Notes: generated by a model not told the origin, from the letters alone. 64,000 nt of DNA from Clostridium sp. HBUAS56010 (GCF_007115105.1 NZ_SULJ01000010.1:36360-100359); one strand, 5' to 3'; shown: positions 49,585 to 59,492, numbered from the stretch's first letter. Translations and numbers: made by a program.

Positions 49585-51165
49585 TGGTGCTCCAGTTTCT
49601 TCTTTTCCTTCATATGAAAACCAGTCAAAATCCACAAAATTGCTGCTCTTATTTCCATTGGAAGATGCATACAGACCCAGGACTGTTCCGGTATATCCTC
49701 CTGCCGTTTCTCTGCTTAAAAATGTTCCATCCATATCAGAACCCAGCGCCGAATAGTCCTCCCCATTTTCCGAAAAGGAAAAAGAAAACTTCTGATTTTT
49801 CCCGTTCACCCTGAAAAAAAGTCGTTTTCCTATCCAGGAAACCATTCCAGATACTTCCTCCTGTCCATTGATACATTTTGTTACACGTATTTCTTTTCTT
49901 CCACCAAACTGCCCATATTCCAGGCGTATATGATACCGGTGATTCATAAGCAATGCCATACCTGCTGTTTCCCCTTCCAACGGTTCAAATTCCATAACCG
50001 TATCCATCTGAAAGCAGAAATGCTGTTGTCTGCGTCCCCAAAAGGAGGAGAACACCTCTTCTTTTATGGTATTTGGATGCAGAAACAAACGAAGGCAGCC
50101 TGCCCGCTCTGTCAGGCTATAGCTCTCATAAGTTGGTGTCCTGACTGTAATCCAGTCATTGCCCATGCTGGTATTGTTAAAATCATCACGAGCATATTTC
50201 TGTGTCCATACGAATTCTTCTAAATCCGGAGCCGGATAAGAGAATTCCACTCTTCCAGTATCGGGGCTGAACACAGGCCATTCCTCTTCCCATATGACAG
50301 GTACCGCAAATGTCTCTCTTCCAAGACTGCTGTAGCCATTTAAAGAGCGAACCCCCAGTAAAACCGCCCACCATTCTCCATTATGAAGCTGAATCAGATC
50401 CGCATGACCGGGATTGGTGATGGGATAATCCTTCCTTAGATTTCGATGCGTAATTAAGGGATTCCTTGGATTCGATTCATAAGGACCTGTAACAGACCGG
50501 CTTCGAAACACAGTCGCTGCATGATTGCGGAACGTTCCTCCCTCTGCAATCAACAGATAATACCAGTCCCCAATCTGATAAATATGGGGTCCCTCCGGAG
50601 CTGCAGCATTGACAAATGCTCCCTGTGTTAAAAGTACATGACGCTCTCCCTTTAACTCTCCTGTCTCCAGATCAAGTTCCTGCATCCAGATATGCCTGCC
50701 TCTTTCTGGCTGATCTGGATATGGACGGCAGTTTCCAAGATAGTAAGCCTTTCCCTCATCGAATACCAGCGACGGATCAATTCCCTCCGCCCCCTTTACC
50801 TCAACAGGGTTTGACCAAGGTCCTGCCGGATCCTTGGCGTAGACATAAAAATTAACATTATCCCTGTAATTTCCATTCTTCACCAGAGTTGTAATCACAT
50901 AAAAACAATCATCTTCTTTTCTGTAAAAAATGGAAGAGGCATAGATTCCCTTTGAATCACTGACCCCTGATAAATCCAGTTGTTCCGGTGTGGATAATAC
51001 ATGACCAATCTGATGCCAATGGACAAAATCCCTGGAATGAAAAACCGGAATTCCAGGAAAATATTCAAAGGTGGAGGTCACAAGATAATAATCCTCCCCC
51101 TTCCGGCAAACGGAAGGGTCGGGATAAAAACCAGGGAGCAGCGGATTATGAAGACATTTCTCCAT
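49582..51165 (-). CDS. Glycoside hydrolase family 43 (beta-xylosidase / arabinofuranosidase type)
   Basis: A 527-residue cytoplasmic GH43 enzyme. The five-bladed propeller (1-310) has the catalytic base in 'LLPGFYPDPSV', the pKa-modulating Asp in 'GIDPSLVFDEGK' and the acid Glu in 'APEGPHIYQIGDWYYL'. A C-terminal beta-sandwich (about 330-520) fits the XynB-type GH43 subfamily. No signal peptide is seen, so it acts on imported oligosaccharides. Its ATG shares a base with the stop of the binding-protein gene upstream. Exact specificity (xylose, arabinose or other) is not decided by these motifs. Confidence 0.92.
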   Translation of the reverse strand: MEKCLHNPLLPGFYPDPSVCRKGEDYYLVTSTFEYFPGIPVFHSRDFVHWHQIGHVLSTPEQLDLSGVSDSKGIYASSIFYRKEDDCFYVITTLVKNGNYRDNVNFYVYAKDPAGPWSNPVEVKGAEGIDPSLVFDEGKAYYLGNCRPYPDQPERGRHIWMQELDLETGELKGERHVLLTQGAFVNAAAPEGPHIYQIGDWYYLLIAEGGTFRNHAATVFRSRSVTGPYESNPRNPLITHRNLRKDYPITNPGHADLIQLHNGEWWAVLLGVRSLNGYSSLGRETFAVPVIWEEEWPVFSPDTGRVEFSYPAPDLEEFVWTQKYARDDFNNTSMGNDWITVRTPTYESYSLTERAGCLRLFLHPNTIKEEVFSSFWGRRQQHFCFQMDTVMEFEPLEGETAGMALLMNHRYHIRLEYGQFGGRKEIRVTKCINGQEEVSGMVSWIGKRLFFRVNGKNQKFSFSFSENGEDYSALGSDMDGTFLSRETAGGYTGTVLGLYASSNGNKSSNFVDFDWFSYEGKEETGAP

Positions 51166-52541
51166 TACTCAACCCTCTTGGCAAGTTCCAACTGTTTGTT
51201 GATATCGCTGATTAGATAATCAGCCACAGTATCCGCATCATCCACACCATAACTTAACATCTGCATTGCCATAAAATAAGTTCCATCCGGATTTTTCAGT
51301 GCAGACCTCTCAAACACAGGATCAAATTTAAAGGAATTCCATTCCATAACCTTCTCATTGGCAATTGCCGTAATGCTTCCAGATAAGTCTAAAGCTGCCA
51401 GACCATTTTTATTTGCAGGTATGCCACGGGTATCTTTTAAAAGTTCTGCCCCTTCCGGTTCACCGAATAAGAACTGAATTAATGCAGCCGCCTCTGCCGG
51501 ATGAGATGTGTTCTTTGGAATGGCAAATACCATGGCGGCTTTTGTCATACCACCTTTATGATCACCCATTTTAATGTAGTCCCCTACCTGGAATTCAAAA
51601 CCTGGTGCTGCCTGAATATATTTTTTCAAGTTGCTGTCCCAGATATACATACCCGCATAGTGACCATCAATCCATCTCTGATTGGTATCCACCAGTTCTG
51701 ATCCATCTCCTGCAAGAACTTCCAGAGTGGGAATTACATGACGCTCTTCTAAGAGACTGAGCCATTCCAGACCTTCTTTTATTTCTTCTTTACTGTATTG
51801 AAGCTCATTATTCTCTACCCATGGCTTTCCATAGACACTCTGCAGATAATATACCATCAGCGTCATACGATCTAAAGGATTTAAAATCAAAGGATAGTAA
51901 GTTCCATCTTCATAGGAAGCAAAGGCATCACCAACTGCGTACAGTTCCTCTAATGTGGTAGGAATCTCTACTCCCACCGCCTCCAGTCTGGTGGTATTCC
52001 AGAAGAACACCCTTCCAGTATTGCTGGCAGGCAGTGCCTGAAGCACGTTATTCGTTGTATAATAATCCAGATCAGACGAATCATAAGCAGTTAAATCAAT
52101 AATATCCGATAATTTATTTAAATCATAAAACATGCTTCCATCTGGAGAGTAGTTAAATACCCAGTCCATGTTAAGCTGAATTACATCAGCCGCATTGCCT
52201 GATTTAAGGGCAAGAGCCACCTTTTCTTCATGACCAGTAAAGGACTCATATTCTGCCTCAACCTTAATGTTCGGATATTTCTTCTCAAATGCCTTGATTC
52301 CTTCCAGTGTTGCCTGATGTCTACTATCTCCGCCCCACCAGTTGATACGAAGCGTAATCGGATCTTTGGTATTGACGGTCAGTCCCTCCGCTTTTGCCGG
52401 CTCTGAACTTTCACTTTTCTCTGCCGCCTGGGTTGGTGCTGCTGTTTCTGCTTTCTGTGTAGGCATACAGCCTGCCAAAGAGCCAATCATTGCTCCTGTA
52501 AGTAATAATGCTATTCCCCTGTTCCATTTTTTCTGTTTCAT
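51165..52541 (-). CDS. Carbohydrate ABC transporter substrate-binding lipoprotein
   Basis: A 458-residue binding protein with lipobox LAGC (Cys 24), an Ala/Thr/Glu linker, and 'ITLRINWWGGDSRHQATLEGIKAFEKKYPNI', closely similar in pattern to the protein at 38881-40224. It is the third importer component of the GH43 operon. Confidence 0.9.
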   Translation of the reverse strand: MKQKKWNRGIALLLTGAMIGSLAGCMPTQKAETAAPTQAAEKSESSEPAKAEGLTVNTKDPITLRINWWGGDSRHQATLEGIKAFEKKYPNIKVEAEYESFTGHEEKVALALKSGNAADVIQLNMDWVFNYSPDGSMFYDLNKLSDIIDLTAYDSSDLDYYTTNNVLQALPASNTGRVFFWNTTRLEAVGVEIPTTLEELYAVGDAFASYEDGTYYPLILNPLDRMTLMVYYLQSVYGKPWVENNELQYSKEEIKEGLEWLSLLEERHVIPTLEVLAGDGSELVDTNQRWIDGHYAGMYIWDSNLKKYIQAAPGFEFQVGDYIKMGDHKGGMTKAAMVFAIPKNTSHPAEAAALIQFLFGEPEGAELLKDTRGIPANKNGLAALDLSGSITAIANEKVMEWNSFKFDPVFERSALKNPDGTYFMAMQMLSYGVDDADTVADYLISDINKQLELAKRVE

Positions 52542-52588
52542 TTTACCCCTCCAACATTTTTAAGAGTTTTCATTTCCCATCTGATCCT

Positions 52589-53437
52589 TTACCCCTTAAC
52601 TCCCCCTGCTGCAATTCCATCTACAAAGGAATTCTGTGCTGCAAAGAATACCACCAAAGAAGGAATGATTGCAATCAATGACATGGCAAGAACCCGGTTC
52701 CATTCAAATCCCACATCCGCATCCATTGACATTCGCAGAAAGATGGATACCGGATATTTGGCAACTGTATTCACATAGATGAGGGGACCCATAAAGTCAT
52801 TGGACGCCCACATAAACTGAAACAGTGCACAGGATACAATGGAAGGTTTCAGCATGGGTACGATCACATAACAAAGCGTCTGCATCACATTACACCCATC
52901 AATTTTTGCCGCTTCCTCCAGCTCTCTTGGAATTCCCCGAAGAAACTGGATCAGCATGTATACAAAATAGGTATCGCCCGCAAAAAGAGACGGTATAATC
53001 AACGGAAAATACGAATCCAGCCAGCCAAGCTGATCAAATAAGATATACTGAGGTACATTTAACACTACCTGAGGCAGAAACAAGGTAGACAATAACACGG
53101 CAAATGAAAAACGTTTACCAACAAAATGAAACCTTGCAAACCCATAAGCAGTAAAAACAGCCGAAGCCACAGTTACAATTACTTTTGGTATGACAAATTT
53201 ATAAGTATTTGCCATAAAATGAAGAAGTGTCATTCCCTCATAACCTTTAAACCCTCTTATATACCCCTCAAAAGTAGGTGCCAGAGGAATGAATCCAATG
53301 CTTGAGAAAATCTCTGCATTAGTCTTAAAGGAAGCTCCAAACATCCAGATCAGCGGATATACCATAACAATTCCTACCGCAATCAGAATAAAATATCGGA
53401 GAAAGGTATTAATTATCAATCTGTTTTCTCTTGTCAT
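52589..53437 (-). CDS. Carbohydrate ABC transporter permease (MalG type)
   Basis: A 282-residue CUT1 permease with the EAA loop 'EEAAKIDGCNVMQTLCYVIVPMLKPSI' and C-terminus 'FVDGIAAGGVKG'. GGGAGGT precedes the ATG. It is paralogous to 37036-37875. Confidence 0.9.
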   Translation of the reverse strand: MTRENRLIINTFLRYFILIAVGIVMVYPLIWMFGASFKTNAEIFSSIGFIPLAPTFEGYIRGFKGYEGMTLLHFMANTYKFVIPKVIVTVASAVFTAYGFARFHFVGKRFSFAVLLSTLFLPQVVLNVPQYILFDQLGWLDSYFPLIIPSLFAGDTYFVYMLIQFLRGIPRELEEAAKIDGCNVMQTLCYVIVPMLKPSIVSCALFQFMWASNDFMGPLIYVNTVAKYPVSIFLRMSMDADVGFEWNRVLAMSLIAIIPSLVVFFAAQNSFVDGIAAGGVKG

Positions 53438-53442
53438 CGCTC

Positions 53443-54381
53443 CTACCTCCCTTCCTCATCACTATAGTACACCCAGTACTTCTGGCTCATAAATGCAATA
53501 ATTGTGAATGTCGTTATAATCAGGAACAAAAGCCAGGCAATCGCACTTGCCATACCCATCTCATAACTCTTAAACGCATTGTTGTACACCAGCAAAGATA
53601 CCAGCGTAGTGGAGCGAAGCGGACCTCCCTGAGTGATGATAAAAGGACCATTAAACTCCTGAAATTTATGACATAACTGGGTTACAAAGTTATAGAATAT
53701 AACCGGTGTAATCAAAGGAACTGTAATGCTCAAAAACTGTCTCCATTTCCCTGCTCCATCAATGGAAGCTGCCTCATATAATTCCTGGGAGACTCCCTTT
53801 AAGGCTGCAAGGAAGATAACCATAGGAGAACCAAACTGCCAGATTCTAAGCAAAACAATGGCAAAGAACGCTCCTGATGGATCACCCAGCCAGTTAAATG
53901 GTTCTAATCCAAATCTGGAAGAGATCATATTGATGAGACCTTCCGTCTTAAACAAGAAACGCCACAGCACTGCAATAGATACGGAACCTCCTAAAATCGA
54001 AGGAATGTAGTAAGCTGTACGAAAGAAATTAACTCCTCTGGTCTTAAAGTTTAATATGTACGCAATAAACAGGGCAAAGATCAGCTCAAACGGCACTGTA
54101 ATAAATGCGTATTTAAAAGTCTGTATAAATGCTTTCACAGTCATCTTATCCTGCAGAATGGAAATATAATTTTCCAATCCAACAAAGACAGGAAGCCGGA
54201 ACAAGTTGTATTCATGAAAGCTATAGATAAACGATGCCATAAATGGATAAAGCTTAAATATTGCAAAACCAATCCACCATGGAAGAATAAAGAAGAAGCC
54301 AAAATTTTTCTTTATAAAATCTTTTGGATTCTTATATCTGGGTAATTGCATTGCTTTTGATGTTTTCCGGTCATTTCCCAC
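53443..54381 (-). CDS. Carbohydrate ABC transporter permease (MalF type)
   Basis: A 312-residue CUT1 permease with the EAA loop 'EAASIDGAGKWRQFLSITVPLITPV'. The start is probably GTG 54381 with GGGGAGGT upstream. It forms the channel with the MalG-type protein encoded 5 bp downstream. As for the other importer here, no dedicated ATPase gene is present. Confidence 0.9.
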   Translation of the reverse strand: MGNDRKTSKAMQLPRYKNPKDFIKKNFGFFFILPWWIGFAIFKLYPFMASFIYSFHEYNLFRLPVFVGLENYISILQDKMTVKAFIQTFKYAFITVPFELIFALFIAYILNFKTRGVNFFRTAYYIPSILGGSVSIAVLWRFLFKTEGLINMISSRFGLEPFNWLGDPSGAFFAIVLLRIWQFGSPMVIFLAALKGVSQELYEAASIDGAGKWRQFLSITVPLITPVIFYNFVTQLCHKFQEFNGPFIITQGGPLRSTTLVSLLVYNNAFKSYEMGMASAIAWLLFLIITTFTIIAFMSQKYWVYYSDEEGR

Positions 54382-54402
54382 CGTAATACCTCCCCTTATC
54401 TT

Positions 54403-55548
54403 TTACTTGTCAGCTAAAAAGATCTGTTTACTTTCCAGCAGTCCGTCCTTCTCCAGTTTTTCAATATTCATCCGCTGCGGATTGCCTGGCAGATCTGGCT
54501 GGCAGTAGAATCTGCCATTTCGTTCTTCTGGCTGGAACATGGTGTAAGCTCCCACCGGACGACTGATCGGCTCATGGTATTCAATCTTTTCATCTTCATT
54601 ATAAAGACAGCCAAATATGGCATTGAGATAAATTCTTCCCCCAGACGAAAAAGTAACCCCTTTCTCTCTCGCCAGATCACGAATCTTAATAATATCATCA
54701 ATCCTTGTCATACGTCCGATGGAAGGCTGTAAGTGATCCACTCCTTTTTCCACATAAGTTTCATACGCATAATAGATCCGCATGGATTCCCCAAAAGCAA
54801 GTGGTGCAGATATTCCCATTTCCTTTAACTGCTTAATCCCGTTCATATCATGGGAATGAATGGGTTCTTCAAACCATGCCAGCTTATACGGTTCTGCCAG
54901 TTTTGCAAACTGAAAAGCATCGGAAACGTCCCATCTCTGATTGGCATCCACCGCAATTCCAATCTCTGTTCCAACTGCTCCTCGGACCTTCTCAAGCCGT
55001 CTGATGTCCCGTTCCATGTTGGTGCCATCATCACTTCCCACTTTAAACTTAACTGTCTTATACCCTTCTTCCACATACCTTGTCATATCTTCTACCAGTT
55101 CTTCATCAGAAAGCAGCAGTGATCCGCCTCCTTTATAAGTGGCTGCCCAGTCCTTTTCTGCCCCCAGAAACCGGTGAAGAGGCTTACCAGCCCTTTGTGC
55201 CAGAATGTCCAGCATCATCAGATCAAGCTGACCTACCTCTACTGCCTGCCCGCTTTGAAACCCTGCATTACGCACCTTCCAGTAAAGAGTGTCCCGCCAC
55301 TGGTTGTAAGTCAGCTTCTCTCCGTTAAGGATCATAGGGAGGATATTCTTTACAAAACTTCTGCCTACTGTTAAGTGTGCACATGCACCTTCTGAATCGT
55401 AAAGTTCAATACAGCCCTGTTCCGGTGCATTCTTTCCCATACCTCCGGTTCCGTCTTTGAATGGCTTTGGAAGCGGAATGGGGTGGAAATTATAGTAAAC
55501 CGCCTTAACAAATTGAATGGTATCCTGATAGTCAAATATGTTGTTCAT
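54403..55548 (-). CDS. Enolase-superfamily dehydratase/cycloisomerase (mandelate racemase/muconate lactonizing type)
   Basis: A 381-residue enolase-superfamily enzyme. The capping domain (1-130) is followed by a TIM barrel with the catalytic 'TVKFKVGSD' (KxK), metal ligands in 'VDANQRWD', 'WFEEP' and 'FGESM', and late-barrel 'HLQPSIGRMT'. Members dehydrate sugar acids or isomerise sugar-acid lactones. It heads the operon with a sugar importer and GH43, so the pathway probably handles an aldonic or uronic acid-containing oligosaccharide (inference). Confidence 0.87.
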   Translation of the reverse strand: MNNIFDYQDTIQFVKAVYYNFHPIPLPKPFKDGTGGMGKNAPEQGCIELYDSEGACAHLTVGRSFVKNILPMILNGEKLTYNQWRDTLYWKVRNAGFQSGQAVEVGQLDLMMLDILAQRAGKPLHRFLGAEKDWAATYKGGGSLLLSDEELVEDMTRYVEEGYKTVKFKVGSDDGTNMERDIRRLEKVRGAVGTEIGIAVDANQRWDVSDAFQFAKLAEPYKLAWFEEPIHSHDMNGIKQLKEMGISAPLAFGESMRIYYAYETYVEKGVDHLQPSIGRMTRIDDIIKIRDLAREKGVTFSSGGRIYLNAIFGCLYNEDEKIEYHEPISRPVGAYTMFQPEERNGRFYCQPDLPGNPQRMNIEKLEKDGLLESKQIFLADK

Positions 55549-55596
55549 GAGCTCCTCCGTTGTGCTTTTTGTAGATTTCTGCTACCTTTTATCCAC

Positions 55597-55625
55597 AGTA
55601 TAACTGGAACCTCTAAGCCATACAA
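55597..55625 (-). promoter_or_regulatory. Promoter of the enolase-ABC-GH43 operon
   Basis: The minus strand has TTGTAT (55620-55625), 17 bp, TATACT (55597-55602), about 50 bp before the start codon. Confidence 0.6.
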
Positions 55626-55643
55626 TTGACAGAATCACCTAGA

Positions 55644-55679
55644 AAAGGCATGCACAATTTACATATTATGCACGCCTTT
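55644..55679 (-). terminator. Terminator of the amidohydrolase-MBL-regulator operon
   Basis: AAAGGCATGCA and TGCACGCCTTT pair (with wobble) and separate this operon from the enolase promoter. The T-run on the minus strand is short (CCTTTTCT). Confidence 0.6.
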
Positions 55680-55754
55680 CATTTATCACTGTATTTCTTT
55701 CATTTAATCCTCAATCCCTTTCAAAACTATTTCATTTTGAAATAATACAGCCGT

Positions 55755-57689
55755 TTATTCTACATCAATCCCATATTTCTTCATTTTTCGCCAAAGTGTG
55801 GTTGTACTGATATCCAGTTCCTTTGCACTTAAGGTACGATTTCCGTTATACTTCTTTAAAACCGCCTTTAACCGGAGTCGTTCCGGGTTTTCTTCTGTCA
55901 CCGGCATCCTGTTTTCTTCCAGTTCCTGTTCTTCCAATGTGGATTCGTAGATGCTGGTATCCCTGTGATAAAGTTCATCCAACAAATCTCTGACATACTC
56001 CTCAGTAATTGATCTTTTTCCCACTGTCAGAATCATCCGCTCACAAAACGCCTCAAGCTGAATGCTGTTTCCCTCCCAGGGATACTCAAGGAGCACCCGC
56101 CTTGCTCCCGCCGTCATAACATGATACCGGCTGTACTGTTCCATGTATTTATGGGTAAAAAGGGTTAAAAGATATTCTACGTCTTCTCTTCTGTCTTTTA
56201 GATTGGGAATCTTGAGTTTTAAGGACTTAAAGGTAAAATAAAGATCAGAACGGAACTGGTACTTCCTGCGCAGTGCTGTTAAGTTCTTGGCTGTACAGGC
56301 AATAATCCGGGTATCAATCATCTGGGTATCCTCAATCCGGCTGCTTCTCATAAGCCTTCTGGTTCGGATTACCCGTGCCAGATTATACTGAGTTGGCAGG
56401 GTCAGCTTATCCACGCTTTGAATCACAAGGGTCCCGTGATTGGCTTCTGCAATGGCACCTGATTCCTGCTTCCCCCCTTCCTCTCCCATCGTTCCAAACA
56501 GGGTGCGCATCTGCTGATCCTGGGATAATCCCGCCATATTAATCATAATAAACGGTCCGTTTTTTCTCATACTGTAATTATGTATTCCCTGTGTGATTGC
56601 TTCCAGCTCTGGTCCTGATATGGCTTCAATCAGCATGGGGCTGGAAGACTGGGCATATAATTTTGCCAGTTCCACCACCTTCCTCATGTCTTTTAAATTC
56701 TTGCTGATGTCATCAAAGGTTCCGTAAGCTACATATCCTCGTAAATACTGCTCCTTCATCACTGCCTTATCGTTCATATCCATCCGCTTTAAGCGGCTAC
56801 AGGAGATAATCGCCCCATCTACCCGTTTCCCCACCACAATGGGTTCCATGGATACCACAACCGACTGATCCTGCAAAGTAAGAAAGGTGGAGTAGTTATC
56901 CATATTTCCTGCCAGAATCTGATTCAGCTTTTCTTCATCCAGTCCATGTAAAAACTGTTTCACCGGCTTTCCCATGCACTCTTCGGTTTTACAGCCCAGA
57001 ATCTGCTCCATGGCACGGTTTAAAACCAGAATCTTTCCTGTTACACTCACCTTAATGATTCCATTAAAGGCACTGTCAAGAACCGTAGAAAACTGGGCAT
57101 AGTTATGCTGTTCAATCTCTGCCATATAGTAAAGAGACTCTGCATTGCCAAGCGCCACCCGCAGTGCTTCTCCTGTTGAGGACATGTAAATTCCCGGAAT
57201 TCCCATCTGATACGCCCCGTCAAGAGCCGCAGTTCCTCCAATAATAATATCCAGATTATCGTTCCTGGCCCTTTCTATGCTGGTTCTCCATTCTTTAAAA
57301 TCCTTTAGAATATATCTCCTTAAATCCACATGATACAACTGGTTGAAATATGTGGTATCACTAAGCATATGTCCCCACCCGAAGATACCGATTCTTGGAC
57401 AGTCTTTCCCCACAATATCCTTGGCGCGGTTCACCAAAAGTCCCAGCTCCTGTGCCGTCATTACAACTTCTGCCACTGCAACATTAGTATGCCGTTTAAT
57501 TTCTGCCGCCTGCCGCCCTCTGGCAATAATAATATTGACCCCTTCCGATATCGCCTTTTGGGCTTCCGTTACCGCATCTTCCGTTGTTATCTTTTTAACA
57601 ATCAAAACATGATTTTCTTTCTCTTTCAATATCTGTTTTGCCTGTTCATACATCTCATCACTGGGAACAAATATTGCAATCCCTGACAT
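55755..57689 (-). CDS. PrpR-type regulator with a degenerate sigma-54 activator domain
   Basis: 644 residues. PrpR_N sensor domain (about 1-190, 'IARGRQAAEIKRHTNVAV', 'RIGIFGWGHMLSDT'), PAS (about 205-315), AAA+ region (about 330-560) and Fis-type helix-turn-helix (about 600-644, 'LKKYNGNRTLSAKELDISTTTLWRKM'). The AAA+ region keeps the scaffold but has lost its function: the Walker A position reads 'EAISGPELEAI' (no GK), the GAFTGA loop is replaced by 'FGTMGEEGGKQESGA', and Walker B reads 'GTLVIQSVD' instead of GTLFLDE. It is unlikely to hydrolyse ATP or to contact sigma-54. It is the last gene of an operon with two hydrolases and may sense their substrate. Confidence 0.85.
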   Translation of the reverse strand: MSGIAIFVPSDEMYEQAKQILKEKENHVLIVKKITTEDAVTEAQKAISEGVNIIIARGRQAAEIKRHTNVAVAEVVMTAQELGLLVNRAKDIVGKDCPRIGIFGWGHMLSDTTYFNQLYHVDLRRYILKDFKEWRTSIERARNDNLDIIIGGTAALDGAYQMGIPGIYMSSTGEALRVALGNAESLYYMAEIEQHNYAQFSTVLDSAFNGIIKVSVTGKILVLNRAMEQILGCKTEECMGKPVKQFLHGLDEEKLNQILAGNMDNYSTFLTLQDQSVVVSMEPIVVGKRVDGAIISCSRLKRMDMNDKAVMKEQYLRGYVAYGTFDDISKNLKDMRKVVELAKLYAQSSSPMLIEAISGPELEAITQGIHNYSMRKNGPFIMINMAGLSQDQQMRTLFGTMGEEGGKQESGAIAEANHGTLVIQSVDKLTLPTQYNLARVIRTRRLMRSSRIEDTQMIDTRIIACTAKNLTALRRKYQFRSDLYFTFKSLKLKIPNLKDRREDVEYLLTLFTHKYMEQYSRYHVMTAGARRVLLEYPWEGNSIQLEAFCERMILTVGKRSITEEYVRDLLDELYHRDTSIYESTLEEQELEENRMPVTEENPERLRLKAVLKKYNGNRTLSAKELDISTTTLWRKMKKYGIDVE

Positions 57690-57702
57690 CTTCTACCTCC
57701 TT

Positions 57703-58566
57703 TTATGATACAACCAGATCTGTCCCCTTTGCCTCATCCTCAATCATGGTATCAAACCGGTTCTTAACAAAATCCAGATACCGCTTCCATTCGGCTGGAT
57801 CAATAAACGGATTTGGCTCTCCTGGATGATCAAGCATAAACTGACGTTTCTCTAATGTCCTGTTATGTCCCGTATGATTCCCCAGCATTATGTCCACTGG
57901 TTCCTCATACACCTTTTGAAGACCTTTTATAAAATCCTCCCGGCAATGTTCCCTGTGATATTTCTCTATAAACGGGCGGCACATGGTATTCATCCCCGCC
58001 CCGCCATGCATTCCTGCAATCAGGCGTTTTCCCTGTTCTTCTATTTCCGTAAAAAAGGAGATAACTCCATCGGAATGTCCAGGTGTAGAAACGATTCGCA
58101 CACTGGTATTTCCTAACGTAATCACGTCCTGGTCCTTTAACACCTCGTCCGGTTCAAATGGTCCAAAAAACCGACAACCACTGCCTTCTGAAAGTGCCAG
58201 TTCCGGCATTTCCCGAAACATCCGCACATCCCCCTCTCCCAAATAGGTTCTGGCGCCAGAAAGTTCCTTAAGAAGAGCCGTTCCTCCAAAATGATCAAAA
58301 TGCCCATGAGTATGTACAATACAGCGAATATCTTTTGGCTGAAACCCCAGTTCCCAGATGGACTGAACCAGCATGGCGGCTGTGGTTGGATAAGTCGTGT
58401 CAATGAGCATCAGCCCGTCTCCTGTGTCAATCAAATGAGAGCCGACACTTTTATTTCCAACAAAATAAAGATTTCCATAGATGCGAAACGGTTCTACCCG
58501 GTATCGTTCCGGATGGCAGTAAAAATCTGCTCTGGCATTTACATCAAATTCATACTTTGATCTCAT
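57703..58566 (-). CDS. MBL-fold metallohydrolase
   Basis: A 287-residue metallo-beta-lactamase-fold hydrolase with the metal motif 'HTHGHFDHFGG' (HxHxDH), 'TPGHSDGVIS' (third His), and a C-terminal 'LGNHTGHN' histidine. The fold is that of glyoxalase II/lactonase-like enzymes; the substrate is unknown. Its start overlaps the amidohydrolase stop by 4 bp. A lactonase role would fit the sugar-acid neighbours (inference). Confidence 0.85.
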   Translation of the reverse strand: MRSKYEFDVNARADFYCHPERYRVEPFRIYGNLYFVGNKSVGSHLIDTGDGLMLIDTTYPTTAAMLVQSIWELGFQPKDIRCIVHTHGHFDHFGGTALLKELSGARTYLGEGDVRMFREMPELALSEGSGCRFFGPFEPDEVLKDQDVITLGNTSVRIVSTPGHSDGVISFFTEIEEQGKRLIAGMHGGAGMNTMCRPFIEKYHREHCREDFIKGLQKVYEEPVDIMLGNHTGHNRTLEKRQFMLDHPGEPNPFIDPAEWKRYLDFVKNRFDTMIEDEAKGTDLVVS

Positions 58567-59492
58567 GTTCTTTTACTCCTTTTTTTGAAAAATAATTGAT
58601 CTGCTGTATCATAGAATACCATCTGCTTTTCTTTTTCCGTAAATACGGCACTCTCCATCATGTAACTTATATAGTTCCCATAGGTTTCTTTTTTCAGTGC
58701 AGAGGGCAGGTCTGTTCCAAAAATCATCCGGTCTGCTCCCACAATCTCTTTTCCAATGCTTAAATAAGAACGGGCATTTTCATAAGGATATTGATCTGGT
58801 CCGCAATTGTGGGGCACCGATGACAGATCAAACCACACATTAGGAAGGGTCAAAAGTCCCAGCCCCCTCTTTAGCTCTTCCTCCTGAGTCATGTTTGCCG
58901 CCAGAAGATGGCAGACCACAAATTTCAAATGTGGATGCCTCAGCACTGCCCGCCGCAAAGCCTCCACCTGCCAGCTCTCGCTGCCGCATTTCCCAATATC
59001 AATGACAAATACAAGCCCCTTTTCATCTGCATAGGAATAAGCCTCCTCCATCATCTCCCCATCCAGAGAAAATGTATGGTGATTGCTCATAAGACCGGAA
59101 CCTGTGCTCACTTCAAATTTTACAATCTTAAACCCCAGGTCTTCAAATAAATATCTGCAGATGTCCGCCTTTTTTCTGGAAAACGGATCATAGGAAGCCG
59201 CTCCTGCAAACCGATCCGGATACTGTCTGACCGCTTCATAGGTATACAGATTTTGAAACCCATAATAATTTCCCTGCAGTAAAACCGCCTTTTCCACCTG
59301 ATTCTCATCCATAATGCGCAGCACCTGTTCTGCTGTAACCTGCTCTCCTCCAAACTGGGCTGGTATCATCTGAGACACAATCTCTCCATTTGCATAAATG
59401 GCATCCCCATTCCCACAAAAACGCAGTTCTCCCCCTGCACCCGTACCAGCAATGCACTGCACCAGATGCACATGACTGTCAATAATCTTCAT
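58563..59492 (-). CDS. Amidohydrolase family (Amidohydro_2) protein
   Basis: A 309-residue TIM-barrel hydrolase with the N-terminal metal motif 'IDSHVHL' (HxH), a mid-barrel His in 'FVVCHLLA' and the late Asp in 'IFGTDLPSAL'. Family members include sugar-lactonases and non-oxidative decarboxylases. It is the first gene of an operon with an MBL hydrolase and a PrpR-type regulator. Two putative hydrolases with one sensor point to catabolism of a lactone, ester or amide. Confidence 0.85.
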   Translation of the reverse strand: MKIIDSHVHLVQCIAGTGAGGELRFCGNGDAIYANGEIVSQMIPAQFGGEQVTAEQVLRIMDENQVEKAVLLQGNYYGFQNLYTYEAVRQYPDRFAGAASYDPFSRKKADICRYLFEDLGFKIVKFEVSTGSGLMSNHHTFSLDGEMMEEAYSYADEKGLVFVIDIGKCGSESWQVEALRRAVLRHPHLKFVVCHLLAANMTQEEELKRGLGLLTLPNVWFDLSSVPHNCGPDQYPYENARSYLSIGKEIVGADRMIFGTDLPSALKKETYGNYISYMMESAVFTEKEKQMVFYDTADQLFFKKRSKRT

